Below, piece after piece: positions 17,647 to 26,962 of a DNA stretch of 64,000 bases. Position 1 is the first letter of the stretch. Every line of letters begins with the position of its first letter. The notes under the pieces were generated by a model, which saw only the letters and a program-made list of their open reading frames with translations, had not been told where the DNA came from and did not search any database. A program made the translations under genes and the position numbers. The stretch lies in NCBI RefSeq assembly GCF_018403225.1, contig NZ_BOSG01000001.1, positions 1,798,001 to 1,862,000 on the forward strand, written 5' to 3'. Source of the DNA: Paenibacillus sp. J23TS9. GTDB taxonomy: Bacteria; Bacillota; Bacilli; Paenibacillales; Paenibacillaceae.

Positions 17647-19041
17647 TCACGCCGACTGCTGCTGCGCCATCAGCTCGCGGTGTTTCGGCAGGAGCTGCAC
17701 GGCGAGCAGGTTCACAATCGCAATGGCACACATGAGCAGAAAAACGGAATGCATTCCGGCAGCCAGCTCCGATTTGGAACCGAGCGTTGTCACATGCTGG
17801 TTGTAAATCGTGCCAAACACCGCGATGCCGATCGTTTGGCCCATTGCGCGCAATAGCATGCTGGAAGCGTTGACGACGCCGCGTTTTTCCCAGCCAACGG
17901 CGGATTGCACGACAACCGTGGAGGGCGTCGCGACAAAGCCCATCCCGAGCCCGATTACGACGAGGATACCAATCCAGTAAAAGTAAGGAGAGTTCATCTG
18001 AAGCGCGGCAAGCCAAATGGAGCCGGCCACCACCAGACCAGAACCGAACACGATCGATGCCTTCACCCCCATCTGGTACATGAGCCTGCCGACCATGTTG
18101 GAAGCAAGAGGCCATGCCAGTGACATCGGCATGACGATCAAGCCAGAGCTTGTCGCGGAATGGCCAAGCACAGACTGAATCCAGATTGGCGCGTAAATCG
18201 TCAAGCCCGTCGTGATGCTGAACGTCAGAAAACCGCTGACATTCGTTACGTTCAACACGCGGATGCGGAAAATCGACAACGGCATCATCGGCTCCTCCGC
18301 CCGTTTTTCGATCCAGAGGAACAACAGCAAAAACACGGCCGCTACCGCGAACAGCCCTATAATCAACGGGGAATCCCACGGATGGTCGGACCCGCCGCTC
18401 AGCAGCGCATACAGAAGCGCGGAAAAGGAAACGGTAAAGGTGAGCGCGCCGAGGTAATCGATTTTTTTCGCCCGGCGCTCGATCGGTTGGTGCAAAAATA
18501 CGGTAACTAGCAGCAAGGCGGCGGCGGAGATCGGCACGTTGATGTAGAAAATCCAGCGCCACGACACCTGATCGACAAAATAACCGCCGATAAGCGGACC
18601 GAGCAAGCCTGCCACGGACCAAACGGACGAGAAGACGCCCATCATTTTGCCGCGTTGCTTGCCCGAAAACAAATCGCCGATAATCGTAAAGCATACGGGC
18701 GCCAGCGCCCCGGCCCCGATTCCTTGCAAGGCCCGGAACCAAATGAGTTCCGCCATCGACTGTGCGGCCCCGCACAAAATAGAACCCAATACGAACAAAC
18801 CGATGCCGACCGCAAACACGGCTTTGCGCCCGAACAAATCGGCCAGCTTGCCGAAAATAGGCACAGCCACACAGGTAGTCAACGTGTAAACCGCGAACAC
18901 CCAACTGAACAGGCTCTCACCATACAAATCCGCGATAATATGCGGCGTGGCGGTGGCGACGATGGTCACGTCCAACGCGCCGATGAACATCGCCGCCAGC
19001 AGTCCGATTATAACCATGTTGACGTTGGTTTTCTGTGTCAT
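17647..19041 (-). CDS. MFS drug efflux transporter, DHA2 (EmrB/QacA) type
   Basis: The 464-residue membrane protein starts MTQKTNVNMVIIGLLAAMFIG. It has the MFS motif A loop GKLADLFGRKAVF near residue 65, motif C-like GPLIGGYF in TM5, and about 12-14 hydrophobic segments, typical of proton-coupled multidrug exporters. It lies 41 bases after the VOC gene and likely shares its PadR-controlled transcript. The gene is notably GC-rich relative to its flanks, which gives long Arg-rich shadow frames and suggests separate acquisition. The substrate is unknown. Confidence 0.88.
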   Translation of the reverse strand: MTQKTNVNMVIIGLLAAMFIGALDVTIVATATPHIIADLYGESLFSWVFAVYTLTTCVAVPIFGKLADLFGRKAVFAVGIGLFVLGSILCGAAQSMAELIWFRALQGIGAGALAPVCFTIIGDLFSGKQRGKMMGVFSSVWSVAGLLGPLIGGYFVDQVSWRWIFYINVPISAAALLLVTVFLHQPIERRAKKIDYLGALTFTVSFSALLYALLSGGSDHPWDSPLIIGLFAVAAVFLLLFLWIEKRAEEPMMPLSIFRIRVLNVTNVSGFLTFSITTGLTIYAPIWIQSVLGHSATSSGLIVMPMSLAWPLASNMVGRLMYQMGVKASIVFGSGLVVAGSIWLAALQMNSPYFYWIGILVVIGLGMGFVATPSTVVVQSAVGWEKRGVVNASSMLLRAMGQTIGIAVFGTIYNQHVTTLGSKSELAAGMHSVFLLMCAIAIVNLLAVQLLPKHRELMAQQQSA

Positions 19042-19082
19042 GAGAAGACGCCTCTTTTCATTGTCACTTTTCTCTCCTTGGA

Positions 19083-19436
19083 TTAACGATTACAAACCAA
19101 GTAAAGGGTATTACCTTCAGGATCACTGAAGTGGACGACCTGGGCTGCTTTGCCTTCTACATAATCATGGAATTCAACACCCCGAGATTTCAGTGTCTCG
19201 ATGGCTAACTCCAGTTCCTCTACCTCAAATCCAATAGACATGCTACCCGATGTTTGCGGTTGAGTACCTTGTTCTCCGTCAAGATGTAGAAGTCCAATCG
19301 TCAATCCCGGTGCTTCGACTTGAGCAAAATGCCCCCCCATTTCGTGTTGCAGCTTCAAACCAAGGGTTTCGACGTAAAATTCCACTGCCTTTGTTAAATC
19401 CGCTACCATAACAGATACGTTGCCACTTTTGAACAT
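19083..19436 (-). CDS. VOC-family (glyoxalase/bleomycin resistance-like) protein
   Basis: The true start is the ATG at 19436, with AAGGAGG nine bases upstream; a longer frame has no such site. The 117-residue protein has the paired beta-alpha-beta-beta-beta fold pattern: FKSGNVSVMVADLTKAVEFY with GHFAQVEAPGLTIGLL, then SIGFEVEELELAIETL with VVHFSDPEGNTLYLV. Members are metal-dependent lyases, dioxygenases or drug-binding resistance proteins. Cotranscription with the efflux pump and a PadR operator suggest a detoxification role. Confidence 0.85.
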   Translation of the reverse strand: MFKSGNVSVMVADLTKAVEFYVETLGLKLQHEMGGHFAQVEAPGLTIGLLHLDGEQGTQPQTSGSMSIGFEVEELELAIETLKSRGVEFHDYVEGKAAQVVHFSDPEGNTLYLVCNR

Positions 19437-19472
19437 AGAAAATTTCCTCCTTATTCTTTTGATCGTGTTTAT

Positions 19473-19489
19473 TATATCATAAAGATATA
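19473..19489 (-). promoter_or_regulatory. PadR-type operator before the VOC-MFS operon
   Basis: On the minus strand TATATC-TTTAT-GATATA overlaps TATAAT of the -10 and lies 37 bases before the VOC start. Over 20 bases it differs at two positions from the site before the padR-like gene. Confidence 0.65.
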
Positions 19490-19749
19490 TAAAATAAATA
19501 TATTTATTAGTTATATGATTTTTCCTTTGATTTGATGTTTCTAGAATGGGTAATGAACTTTTCGCCAAATAATTGGAAGCCACCCTCGTCGACGAATTGC
19601 TGCCAGACACGATGCAGACCGGTGAAGTATCGATTTGACGTTCTTATCTGGGCTGGCCTGCGGAATTTACGAATTGAATTCGTAACCAAAACCATGAGGC
19701 TCTGCTGAATCAGCAGGAGTCAGCAGAGGCCATAGTACTCGAGTACGGG

Positions 19750-19999
19750 ATGTCGGAAAGCGAAGAAATCGCCGTGCAGCGGGTCCAGTTGTTGTCCCCG
19801 CTGCTGGCAGACGGATTGGATTCGGCTAAAGCTAGCCAGATCAGGTGGAGAGCTGTGCACAGCACGGCATGTCAGAACGCACGTTACGTCGGTATTTGGC
19901 GAGTATAGGGCTGAGAAATTGGAGGGATTGAAACCAAAGCCGCGAGGACGAAAGCCATCACCGATGAATAATCAAGCCGGAGCAACTCGTAGAGACTAA
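19750..19999 (+). pseudogene. Transposase N-terminal remnant (helix-turn-helix, DDE-type)
   Basis: From the ATG at 19750 the plus strand reads MSESEEIAVQRVQLLSPLLA and on to GLDSAKASQ. Then, after frame changes, GMSERTLRRYLA and LEGLKPKPRGRKPSP appear in two other frames. This is the order seen at the N-terminus of HTH/DDE integrase-type transposases. At least two indels break it and no catalytic core follows. Confidence 0.65.
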
Positions 20000-20165
20000 G
20001 CTCCAGAGGGAATTTTATCACTCTATACCAGTAATCAAAATTTACGCCGTCACTTATGGTACGGTTCAGCTTAACGGGGCTATCGGCGAAATTCGCGTAG
20101 GGCTTAACCGCCAACCTTCTTTGCTCAATCCCTGGGCTATAATCGAGCTTTCTTGATAATGAACA
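20000..20165. other. Debris after the transposase remnant
   Basis: A plus frame from about 19960 to 20155 (including LQREFYHSIPVIKIYAVTYG) is open but has no start or known family. The 19490-19749 stretch upstream likewise shows only fragments, with a CTGCTG-AAT-CAGCAG palindrome at 19702-19716. Confidence 0.3.
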
Positions 20166-20192
20166 AAGGCCGCCTAAGTACTCGGCGGCCTT
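20166..20192. terminator. GC-rich hairpin
   Basis: A perfect nine-base stem AAGGCCGCC / GGCGGCCTT with a nine-base loop. A short T-rich tail exists on the minus strand (TTTGTTC), so it could terminate the minus-strand remnant upstream. Confidence 0.5.
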
Positions 20193-20323
20193 ATCGGTCG
20201 GTGATTCAACTATCGTGTCTCGTTAGCGTAACACCATGTGAAGCATAAGAACTTTGTTAGTGTTGTAAGGTAAAGAGGGTGCTGATCAGCTGCGTATTTT
20301 GTTTTCTTTAATTACAGGCTTCT

Positions 20324-20968
20324 CTAGTTTGTTAAACCTACTTGATTGATTTTATAAAAAACCATTTTGCCTTTAATCAAGGATTTACAAAGTTCAATCA
20401 GGCTTAGTATATGTTCACGTATCCACATATGCATTTCTTCTCTACTTACCCGAAATGCATAAAGCCCGCATATTTCCAAAAACATCAAGTCCTCTAATTG
20501 TGCAATGTCTATCTTTCTGGAAATTATATTTGTGTAGCCGGAATGCAGATCATCCCGTAATTCACTTTTAGTAAATAGGGCAGCAGAAGCCACATCCAGT
20601 GCGTAATATCCAAATCCCGATAAATCAAAGTCAATGAATGAAATTCCCCTTGATGTGCTGATTAAGTTGCTATAGTGAATGTCGGCATGGATGAATCCCC
20701 ATGTTTCAGAACTTTTGCTCAACCCTTTCATACGATCCGGTTACCAGCGATAATGTATTTTCAATAATTTTAAATTCCTCGGTGGTGATAATACCGATTT
20801 TTTCGCCTGATCGAAATTTGGTCAATACGTTATTAATTCACTCTATCTCATAATGGGGTCTATAAAACTTGAACCATGTTTAAAACTCCTCGAAAACTGA
20901 TGTAAATATGCAATACGCTTCCCCAAGGTACTAACCATTTCCTCATTAGTGAAATCTATCTTGGACAT
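20324..20968 (-). pseudogene. Degraded aminoglycoside phosphotransferase-like kinase
   Basis: The 3' part (20731-20324) is open and carries the APH/choline-kinase motifs FIHADIHYSNL (HxDxxxxN) and ISFIDFDLSGFG (metal-binding Asp). Upstream the same gene continues in other frames: EKIGIITTEEFKIIEN just before it, then an in-frame TGA, then MVSTLGKRIAYLHQFSRSF. The ATP-binding N-terminal lobe is absent. At least two frame changes plus a stop show decay. The intact relative would phosphorylate a small hydroxylated molecule. Confidence 0.75.
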
Positions 20969-21309
20969 CAGCTCAAACTACCTAAAACTGAAAGACGATA
21001 ACCATATCCCCTCTAATCTCACGTTCCTCGTTTTAGGAAAAATATACATTACCACATATTGGATGATACTTTCACCTGCTTCTGAACTAAACTGCCCGTT
21101 AGTTTAATGAAGAGCCGTTTCGTAGCAACGAGTACATTACTGACTGCAACGAAATCAATAACTACTATTTCTCCACCTTTGAAATTTCCATCTCATCGTA
21201 TGTATTGTTAGGCTATTGGCTCATCTTACTTGAAAGGTTCATTCTGGATGAATAAACTCACGTTACTTGTGATTTGGGTCGGTGCATGTATCGAAGCATA
21301 GAAACAAAA
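20969..21309. other. Intergenic stretch without recognised gene
   Basis: Short stop-rich frames only. It may hold further relics of the decay zone; nothing specific can be supported. Confidence 0.35.
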
Positions 21310-21328
21310 CCACTCTACAATAGAGTGG
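21310..21328 (-). terminator. Terminator of the tetR-like gene
   Basis: A perfect eight-base stem (CCACTCTA / TAGAGTGG, three-base loop) is followed on the minus strand by TTTTGTTTC, 58 bases after the stop. Confidence 0.75.
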
Positions 21329-21386
21329 CTTGTAGTAGATCTTCTCTTAGCAAATGATTACAGCATTTCTCCTTGTTTTGTTGATT

Positions 21387-21968
21387 CTACTTAAGTAATG
21401 TGAGTATAACTTCAACAGAATTATCAACAAATGATCGTTCGGGACGAGATTTCATGATCACGGTTAGCCCTATTAGCGATACGACAAGCGTCTGTGCCAA
21501 TCCCTTTATGTTTAAATCCGACTTAAGTTCACCTGATTGCACGCCTCTTTCAATCGCTTCTTGAAAGATTACTGAAAGATACATTTGGTGTTCCCTTGTT
21601 AGGACTTCAAATTTCTCATCATGTGGCGAGAGTTCTACCATCGTATTGATGCAAAAGCATCCCCGATTTGGGCTTTTATCATATTCTTTTGCTACTAAAT
21701 TTTCAAAAAAGGCACGGAATCCTTCTTGAACAGAAGAATTGTTTTGAAGACTGGCGCGAACATAAGCAGAATGGGATCGCGTATATTTCCTCAATGCAGC
21801 TTCAAACAGTTCTTTTTTATCTCCGAAGGCTGAGTATATGCTTGGTCGCTGAATGCCCATTCTTGACGTCAAATCGCTTAAAGAGGTAGCTTCGAACCCC
21901 TTTTCCCAAAATATTTGCATAGCGGCATCCAATGCCTTTTCCTCATCAAATTCACGTGGTCGAACCAT
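21387..21968 (-). CDS. TetR/AcrR-family transcriptional regulator
   Basis: The 193-residue product has a TetR helix-turn-helix at residues 10-55 (ALDAAMQIFWEKGFEATSLSDL, then IQRPSIYSAFGDKKELFEAAL) and a ligand-binding helical domain with FCINTMVEL. The ATG is preceded by a GGGGGGAG site. It is divergent from an MFS exporter gene. A CATACC-N4-GGTATG operator lies before its own start and a matching one lies before the exporter, so it probably represses both. Confidence 0.9.
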   Translation of the reverse strand: MVRPREFDEEKALDAAMQIFWEKGFEATSLSDLTSRMGIQRPSIYSAFGDKKELFEAALRKYTRSHSAYVRASLQNNSSVQEGFRAFFENLVAKEYDKSPNRGCFCINTMVELSPHDEKFEVLTREHQMYLSVIFQEAIERGVQSGELKSDLNIKGLAQTLVVSLIGLTVIMKSRPERSFVDNSVEVILTLLK

Positions 21969-21986
21969 AATACTCCCCCCTTATAT

Positions 21987-22002
21987 CATACCTATCGGTA
22001 TG
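21987..22002. promoter_or_regulatory. TetR operator, own promoter
   Basis: Inverted repeat CATACC-TATC-GGTATG, 18 bases upstream of the tetR-like start. It matches the arms of the site at 22171-22194. Confidence 0.6.
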
Positions 22003-22170
22003 TTAATATCTTATTTCCTGAAATTTAATCTGTCAAGAAAGTTAAATTATATAGCTCGTCGACTCATACAAGTAATAGAGCAAGAATATTTTCAAATCAA
22101 AAATTCTACGTTTTATCCATGTCGATCACTTGACAGTTCATTTTTTTCAAGGTTATATTTATCCGTAATC

Positions 22171-22194
22171 ATAACATACCGTTCGGTACGTTAT
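22171..22194. promoter_or_regulatory. TetR operator before the MFS gene
   Basis: Inverted repeat ATAACATACCG-TT-CGGTACGTTAT with one mismatched pair per arm, 43 bases before the MFS start. Its core matches the site at 21987-22002. Confidence 0.6.
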
Positions 22195-22236
22195 GATATT
22201 TGAAAATCGAAAATCTAAGGAGTTGTTATCTGTAAT

Positions 22237-23502
22237 ATGGAGAAGTTCATTGAAAAGACGGAAGCCAATACAGGAGATTATGCCGGCATAGAAGTAGACA
22301 TGGATCAAGCAGCGCAAATTGAACCAGAATCGATTCCTGTTTCTCCGTTGTCTCGAAATGTGGCACTCTTGTTTGCCATCGCCTGTGGATTAGCAGTCGC
22401 CAACATATATTACGCTCAACCCTTGCTGGACTCTCTTTCCAGCGAGTTCGGTATTACACATTCATCCATTGGCATTGTGATAACGATCACTCAAGTTTGT
22501 TATGCGATGGGACTTTTACTGCTGGTGCCCCTCGGCGATTTATTAAACCGGCGTTGGCTGATTGTGAGTCAGATGACTTTATCCGTGTTAGCTCTGATCG
22601 TGGTTGGCATCGCGCACTCCAGCACAATGTTGTTCATAGGAATAGCAATGGTTGGACTACTCGCCGTAGTGACACAGGCGCTTGTTGCGTTCGCGGCGAC
22701 TTTGTCTGCCTCAGCCGATCGTGGGCGTATCGTCGGATTGGTGACAAGCGGAATCGTAATTGGCATTCTGCTTGCCCGTACCTTCGCTGGCATATTGACG
22801 GATTTAGCCGGTTGGCGTTATGTATATCTTGTTTCAGCTTTATTAACGCTAATCATGGCAGGTATATTGTTCCGAGTTCTGCCGCATTATGATCAGGAAA
22901 GAGAGTCATTATCCTACTTACAGTTGCTTCGATCGGTAATCATGTTGTTTGTACATGAACGAATACTGCGTATCCGCGCTGTATTAGCTCTGTTGATTTT
23001 TACTGCTTTCAGCATATTATGGACTTCCCTCGTGCTGCCTCTCAGTGCCCCGCCACTTTCTCTTTCGCATACCGCAATTGGGGCGTTTGGTCTCGCCGGA
23101 GTTGCTGGAGCCTTAGCGGCAGCGCGAGCAGGCCGACTAGCCGATCTAGGTTTAGGGCAGAGGACCACCGGCGCAGCGTTGTTTATGTTGCTAGTATCAT
23201 GGTTGCCCATTAGTTATGCCAAACACTCGCTTCTTGCATTAATTGTTGGTATTATCTTGCTTGATCTCGCGATACAAGCCGTACATGTCACTAACCAGAG
23301 CATGATCTTTACTGTGCGCCCTGAGGCACGCAGTAGGCTGACTGCCGGTTATATGATTTTCTATTCGATTGGCAGCGCCACCGGGTCCATCGCGTCTACC
23401 CGTATCTACGAATACTCCGGCTGGAATGGAGTGTGCTTGTTAGGTGCGATTGTTAGTGCTGCTGCTCTTTTATTTTGGTCATTGACCCGTCGTCTTCATT
23501 AA
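22237..23502 (+). CDS. MFS exporter (YnfM/AraJ-like, 12 TM)
   Basis: The 421-residue protein has an unusually long acidic cytoplasmic N-terminus of about 40 residues. About twelve membrane segments follow, starting VALLFAIACGLAVANIYYAQPLL, a hallmark of the drug/arabinose efflux subgroup. The motif A loop is PLGDLLNRRWLI. A second conserved loop, GRLADLGLGQRTTG, marks the second half. AAGGAG is 14 bases from the ATG, longer than usual. The divergent TetR gene and paired operators point to inducible efflux; substrate unknown. Confidence 0.87.
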   Translation: MEKFIEKTEANTGDYAGIEVDMDQAAQIEPESIPVSPLSRNVALLFAIACGLAVANIYYAQPLLDSLSSEFGITHSSIGIVITITQVCYAMGLLLLVPLGDLLNRRWLIVSQMTLSVLALIVVGIAHSSTMLFIGIAMVGLLAVVTQALVAFAATLSASADRGRIVGLVTSGIVIGILLARTFAGILTDLAGWRYVYLVSALLTLIMAGILFRVLPHYDQERESLSYLQLLRSVIMLFVHERILRIRAVLALLIFTAFSILWTSLVLPLSAPPLSLSHTAIGAFGLAGVAGALAAARAGRLADLGLGQRTTGAALFMLLVSWLPISYAKHSLLALIVGIILLDLAIQAVHVTNQSMIFTVRPEARSRLTAGYMIFYSIGSATGSIASTRIYEYSGWNGVCLLGAIVSAAALLFWSLTRRLH

Positions 23503-23510
23503 TTATAAAA

Positions 23511-23545
23511 CCGGATATGGCTTAAGATAATTATGCTATATCCGG
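23511..23545. terminator. Hairpin after the MFS gene
   Basis: CCGGATATGGC and GCTATATCCGG pair over eleven bases (one wobble) around a 13-base loop, eight bases after the MFS stop. There is no T run, so its efficiency is unclear. Confidence 0.5.
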
Positions 23546-23658
23546 AGAACCTGTATCTTCTGCCCTCCACACAATCGGGAATGGTAATATTTTCACTGGA
23601 GCTCAGCATAAAACAATATTATCAGAGAGGATTGATTCATAGAAATTGGAGGGCGATG

Positions 23659-25128
23659 ATGAAAGAAAACAATATTAAAGGAAACCCTGATAATCATGTA
23701 CCGGAAACCGTAATCCTGGCAAAAGAAATAGTTCCTCCGAGATCTTCTGGACAAGATGAAGAGAACGATGTCGCTCTCAGAGAGAATCACTCATCACAAT
23801 GGGGAAAAGATATTCCGGCAGCATTGCATTCACAAACGGTAGGCCAAAGGGGCCCCGTTCTGGAACAGGATAATATTTTACACGAAACCCTGGAAACCTT
23901 TGTACATACAAAAATTATTGAAAGACCGGTTCACGTGAAGGGCTTTGGAGCTTTCGGTTACTTTCAGACCATTCATTCCATGACTGAATTTACAAAACTT
24001 TGTTTTCTGCAAAATCCCGGTCAGCAGGTCCCCGTCACTGTAAGGTTTTCGCTTGCTGTAAGCAATAAAGGCACCCCGGATACTTCTCGCAATGTGCGGG
24101 GATTTTCCACCAAATTTTATACGGATGAAGGCATTTTTGATCTGGTCTGCAATCATATCCCCGTGTTTTCTGTACGGGATGCCATACGTTTTCCGGAGTC
24201 CATCAAAGCCTTTCTTCCCTCGCCGAAAAACAACCTGATCGATCCTGAACGCTTCTGGAGCTTTGTGGCCAGGGCGCCCGAATCAACTCATTTTCTGGTC
24301 TGGCTCTACTCTGACGTAGGCACGGTAAAAAGCCTCCGCCACATGAAGGGTCATAGTGTGAATACTTATGTCTGGAGGAATGCACTGGGTGTCCGCACCT
24401 ATGTTAAATACCATTGGATGCCTTTTGCCGGCGAGCAGTATATCGATCGTCATGAAGCTGCCCGGTTAGCTGGCGGGAATCCGGATATTTCAGGCAAGGA
24501 TTTATATGATACAATAGCAGCCGGAAAGACTGTTGATTACGGGCTTTACGTGCAGCTGATGAACCCAAATGACCCGGCCACTCTTCCCTTTGATCCGCTG
24601 GATGATACAAAAGTCTGGGATGAACGACAATACCCTTTGCTGCCGGTTGGCCGGTTAGTATTAGACCATAATCCGGATAATTATATGGAACAGGTGGAGA
24701 AAATAGCCTTTTCACCGTCCAATCTCTTGGATGGGGCCGAGTTATCGGATGATAAGATGCTTCAGGGACGCGCCAATATATACTGGGATTCACAGCGCCG
24801 ACGATTGGGGCCGGAGTTCCGCAGAATTCCTGTCAACCATCAGGAAGATTGGTCACCTGCATCCCTTGTGACCAGCGGCAACGGGAGATTTGTGGAGGGA
24901 GATCTCGAGCGTACCGACTTAGCTAAACCGGATAATTTTACACAAGCCGGCCAATTTTATCGCGCTCTTTCTCCTATGCAGCAAGATCATTTGGTAGATA
25001 ATCTTTCAGCAGATCTCACAGGCATTTCCCATGAAACACAAAAGATTATCTTGGACTATTTGACCAACGCATCTGCGGAACTGGGAGAAAAGGTTGCTAT
25101 GCAAATTAAAATGCAAACAAAGGATTAA
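23659..25128 (+). CDS. Monofunctional haem catalase
   Basis: Start chosen at the second of two adjacent ATGs (23659), six bases after GGAGG; the product is 489 residues, the small-subunit catalase size. The active-site His lies in ERPVHVKGFGAFGYF. The distal Asn is in VCNHIPVFSVRDAIRFPE, where the usual second Phe of the PIFF stretch is Ser. The proximal haem-ligand Tyr is in QGRANIYWDSQRRRLG. It converts H2O2 to water and oxygen in the cytoplasm. No clear PerR box was found upstream. An in-frame extension to 23533 lacks a ribosome site. Confidence 0.92.
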   Translation: MKENNIKGNPDNHVPETVILAKEIVPPRSSGQDEENDVALRENHSSQWGKDIPAALHSQTVGQRGPVLEQDNILHETLETFVHTKIIERPVHVKGFGAFGYFQTIHSMTEFTKLCFLQNPGQQVPVTVRFSLAVSNKGTPDTSRNVRGFSTKFYTDEGIFDLVCNHIPVFSVRDAIRFPESIKAFLPSPKNNLIDPERFWSFVARAPESTHFLVWLYSDVGTVKSLRHMKGHSVNTYVWRNALGVRTYVKYHWMPFAGEQYIDRHEAARLAGGNPDISGKDLYDTIAAGKTVDYGLYVQLMNPNDPATLPFDPLDDTKVWDERQYPLLPVGRLVLDHNPDNYMEQVEKIAFSPSNLLDGAELSDDKMLQGRANIYWDSQRRRLGPEFRRIPVNHQEDWSPASLVTSGNGRFVEGDLERTDLAKPDNFTQAGQFYRALSPMQQDHLVDNLSADLTGISHETQKIILDYLTNASAELGEKVAMQIKMQTKD

Positions 25129-25146
25129 TCCGGTTCTGATAAAAAC

Positions 25147-25186
25147 AAAAAGAGCCATCAGCTGACGAAGCTGATTGGCTCTTTTT
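25147..25186. terminator. Bidirectional terminator between catalase and GH2 genes
   Basis: AAAAAGAGCC-A-TCAGCT pairs with AGCTGA-TT-GGCTCTTTTT with one bulged base. T runs flank both orientations, serving the convergent catalase and GH2 genes. Confidence 0.85.
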
Positions 25187-25201
25187 GTTTGCGGCGTTCA
25201 C

Positions 25202-26962
25202 TTATGCTAAATTAATCGCTTTAATTTTATCCAAAGGGATTTTCGGTTTGCGGTCTTCCGTCAGAAGGCCATTGATTTCCTGTTGAACGTCGGTAACCTG
25301 CGTGTAACAGTAACCGCAAATATGTTCCACGCTTTTGATCGCCCGGGTTAGACCTTCGAACCGATTCAAGAAATCCTCGTCTGAAGTCACTTGATGGCCG
25401 TAACCCCAGCCTTTATCCGATTGATAAGCAATCCCGCCGAATTCAGTCACCATAATGGGCTGTCCCCGGTATTCGTATCCGTCGGCAAAAGCATACTTCC
25501 AATGATTGCAGGTGGTATCTTTATTTAAGATGGCATCGATATTTGAATACCGCTTCAAGAATCCGTCCCCGGTCTCGACGTAATCATGCAGCGTCAGAAT
25601 ATCGGAAACGGTATGCTCCCAGCCATCGTTCGTGATCACCGGGCGGTACGGATCGATCGATTTCGTCAAATGATAAATGCCCTCGGTAAATTTCTGCTGT
25701 CTCTGATCATGTAAGATGGACGCTATTCCCCATGATTCATTAAACGGAACCCATGTGATTATACTTGGATGATTATATTGCTGCTGGACGATCTCCAGCC
25801 ATTCCTTCGTGAATGCATCGACTGCGCGATCATGAAATTCGAAAGTTGCTGCCATTTCGGACCATACCAGCAGGCCTTTTACGTCGCACCAATAGAGAAA
25901 ACGGGCATCTTCGATTTTCATATGCTTGCGTACGCCGTTGTAACCCATCTCCAGAATTTTGTCGATATCCTCAATGAGGGCTTCTTCATTCGGTGGTGTT
26001 AAATGACTCTCCGTCCAGTACCCCTGATCCAGTATCAATCTCTGATAGATCGGTGCATTGTTCAGAAGCACCTTCCCTTTTTCAATCGAGATCTTTCTCA
26101 TCCCGAAGTAGGAAAACACCCTGTCTTTGACTTGATCATCCGAGTACAGCACGAATTCTACGTCATATAAGTTTGGATTCTGCGGCGACCAGAGGCTTTT
26201 CTTCCACGGCCCATTTGCTTCATGAATCAAATCGACCTCGACGGTCAGACACGGGCGATCAATGAACAGACTGACTCGCTTGACCGGCTTGCCCTTCAAA
26301 GTAACGATAGCTTCCAGCCTCAAATCACCAGCCACCTCTACCCCGCTCACCTGATAATCGAAGCGGACGATCGAGCGGTCGATATCCGGTGTTATTTTCA
26401 CCGTATCAAGGCTCTGCTCCTCCACGTATTCCAACCATACGGTTTGCCATATCCCGGTCGTCTGGACATAGAAGCATTCAAAGTTATCCTTAGTCCAACG
26501 CTGTTTGCCTCGCGGTTGAGTGCAGCTGCTGCTGTCTTCCGCTTTTACGGTGATATGATTATCGGTACCGAAGACCAGATAAGGGGTAATATCGAAGGAC
26601 AAAGCCGCATAGCCGCCTTGGTGAGAGCCGACCATCGCTCCATTTACCCATACCTTGGCCACATAATCGACTGCCTGGAAATGCAATATCGTCCGTTTGC
26701 CATCGGCCTCTTTCGGGATATGAACCGATTTGCGGTACCAGACCTGCGGGTGGAATTCTTCGATTCCGATCCCGCTCGCCTGCGTCTCGTAAGAAAAAGG
26801 AACGGTAATCGTATGCGTTCCATCAAACTTCTCCTGCCACTTCTCCGTCTCCCCTTGATTTCCGTCGTCGAAGCGGAAGCTCCACTCCCCGTTCAAGTTC
26901 AGCCAATTCTCGCGTACGAATTGCGGCCTGGGATAGTCCTTGGTGTATGCTTTGGTTGTCAT
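25202..26962 (-). CDS. Glycoside hydrolase family 2 protein
   Basis: The 586-residue protein has the GH2 order: sugar-binding jelly roll (LNLNGEWSFRFDDG, then VWVNGAMVGSHQGGYA), immunoglobulin-like domain, and TIM barrel. The acid/base Glu is E409 in PFNESWG and the nucleophile E507 in VTEFGG. There is no signal peptide, so it acts inside the cell on imported oligosaccharides. The family includes beta-galactosidases, beta-glucuronidases and others; specificity is open. Its start overlaps the GH51 stop by four bases (ATGA), so the two are translationally coupled. Confidence 0.9.
   Translation of the reverse strand: MTTKAYTKDYPRPQFVRENWLNLNGEWSFRFDDGNQGETEKWQEKFDGTHTITVPFSYETQASGIGIEEFHPQVWYRKSVHIPKEADGKRTILHFQAVDYVAKVWVNGAMVGSHQGGYAALSFDITPYLVFGTDNHITVKAEDSSSCTQPRGKQRWTKDNFECFYVQTTGIWQTVWLEYVEEQSLDTVKITPDIDRSIVRFDYQVSGVEVAGDLRLEAIVTLKGKPVKRVSLFIDRPCLTVEVDLIHEANGPWKKSLWSPQNPNLYDVEFVLYSDDQVKDRVFSYFGMRKISIEKGKVLLNNAPIYQRLILDQGYWTESHLTPPNEEALIEDIDKILEMGYNGVRKHMKIEDARFLYWCDVKGLLVWSEMAATFEFHDRAVDAFTKEWLEIVQQQYNHPSIITWVPFNESWGIASILHDQRQQKFTEGIYHLTKSIDPYRPVITNDGWEHTVSDILTLHDYVETGDGFLKRYSNIDAILNKDTTCNHWKYAFADGYEYRGQPIMVTEFGGIAYQSDKGWGYGHQVTSDEDFLNRFEGLTRAIKSVEHICGYCYTQVTDVQQEINGLLTEDRKPKIPLDKIKAINLA

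Noticed and set aside
17558..18904. 448-codon minus-strand frame rich in Arg inside the MFS gene
   Set aside because: It lies in another frame of a clear GC-rich MFS transporter and has the Arg/Ala-rich make-up of a shadow frame.
23503..23658. PerR box before the catalase gene
   Set aside because: Only loose ATTATAA-like matches are present; none fits the 15-base consensus well.
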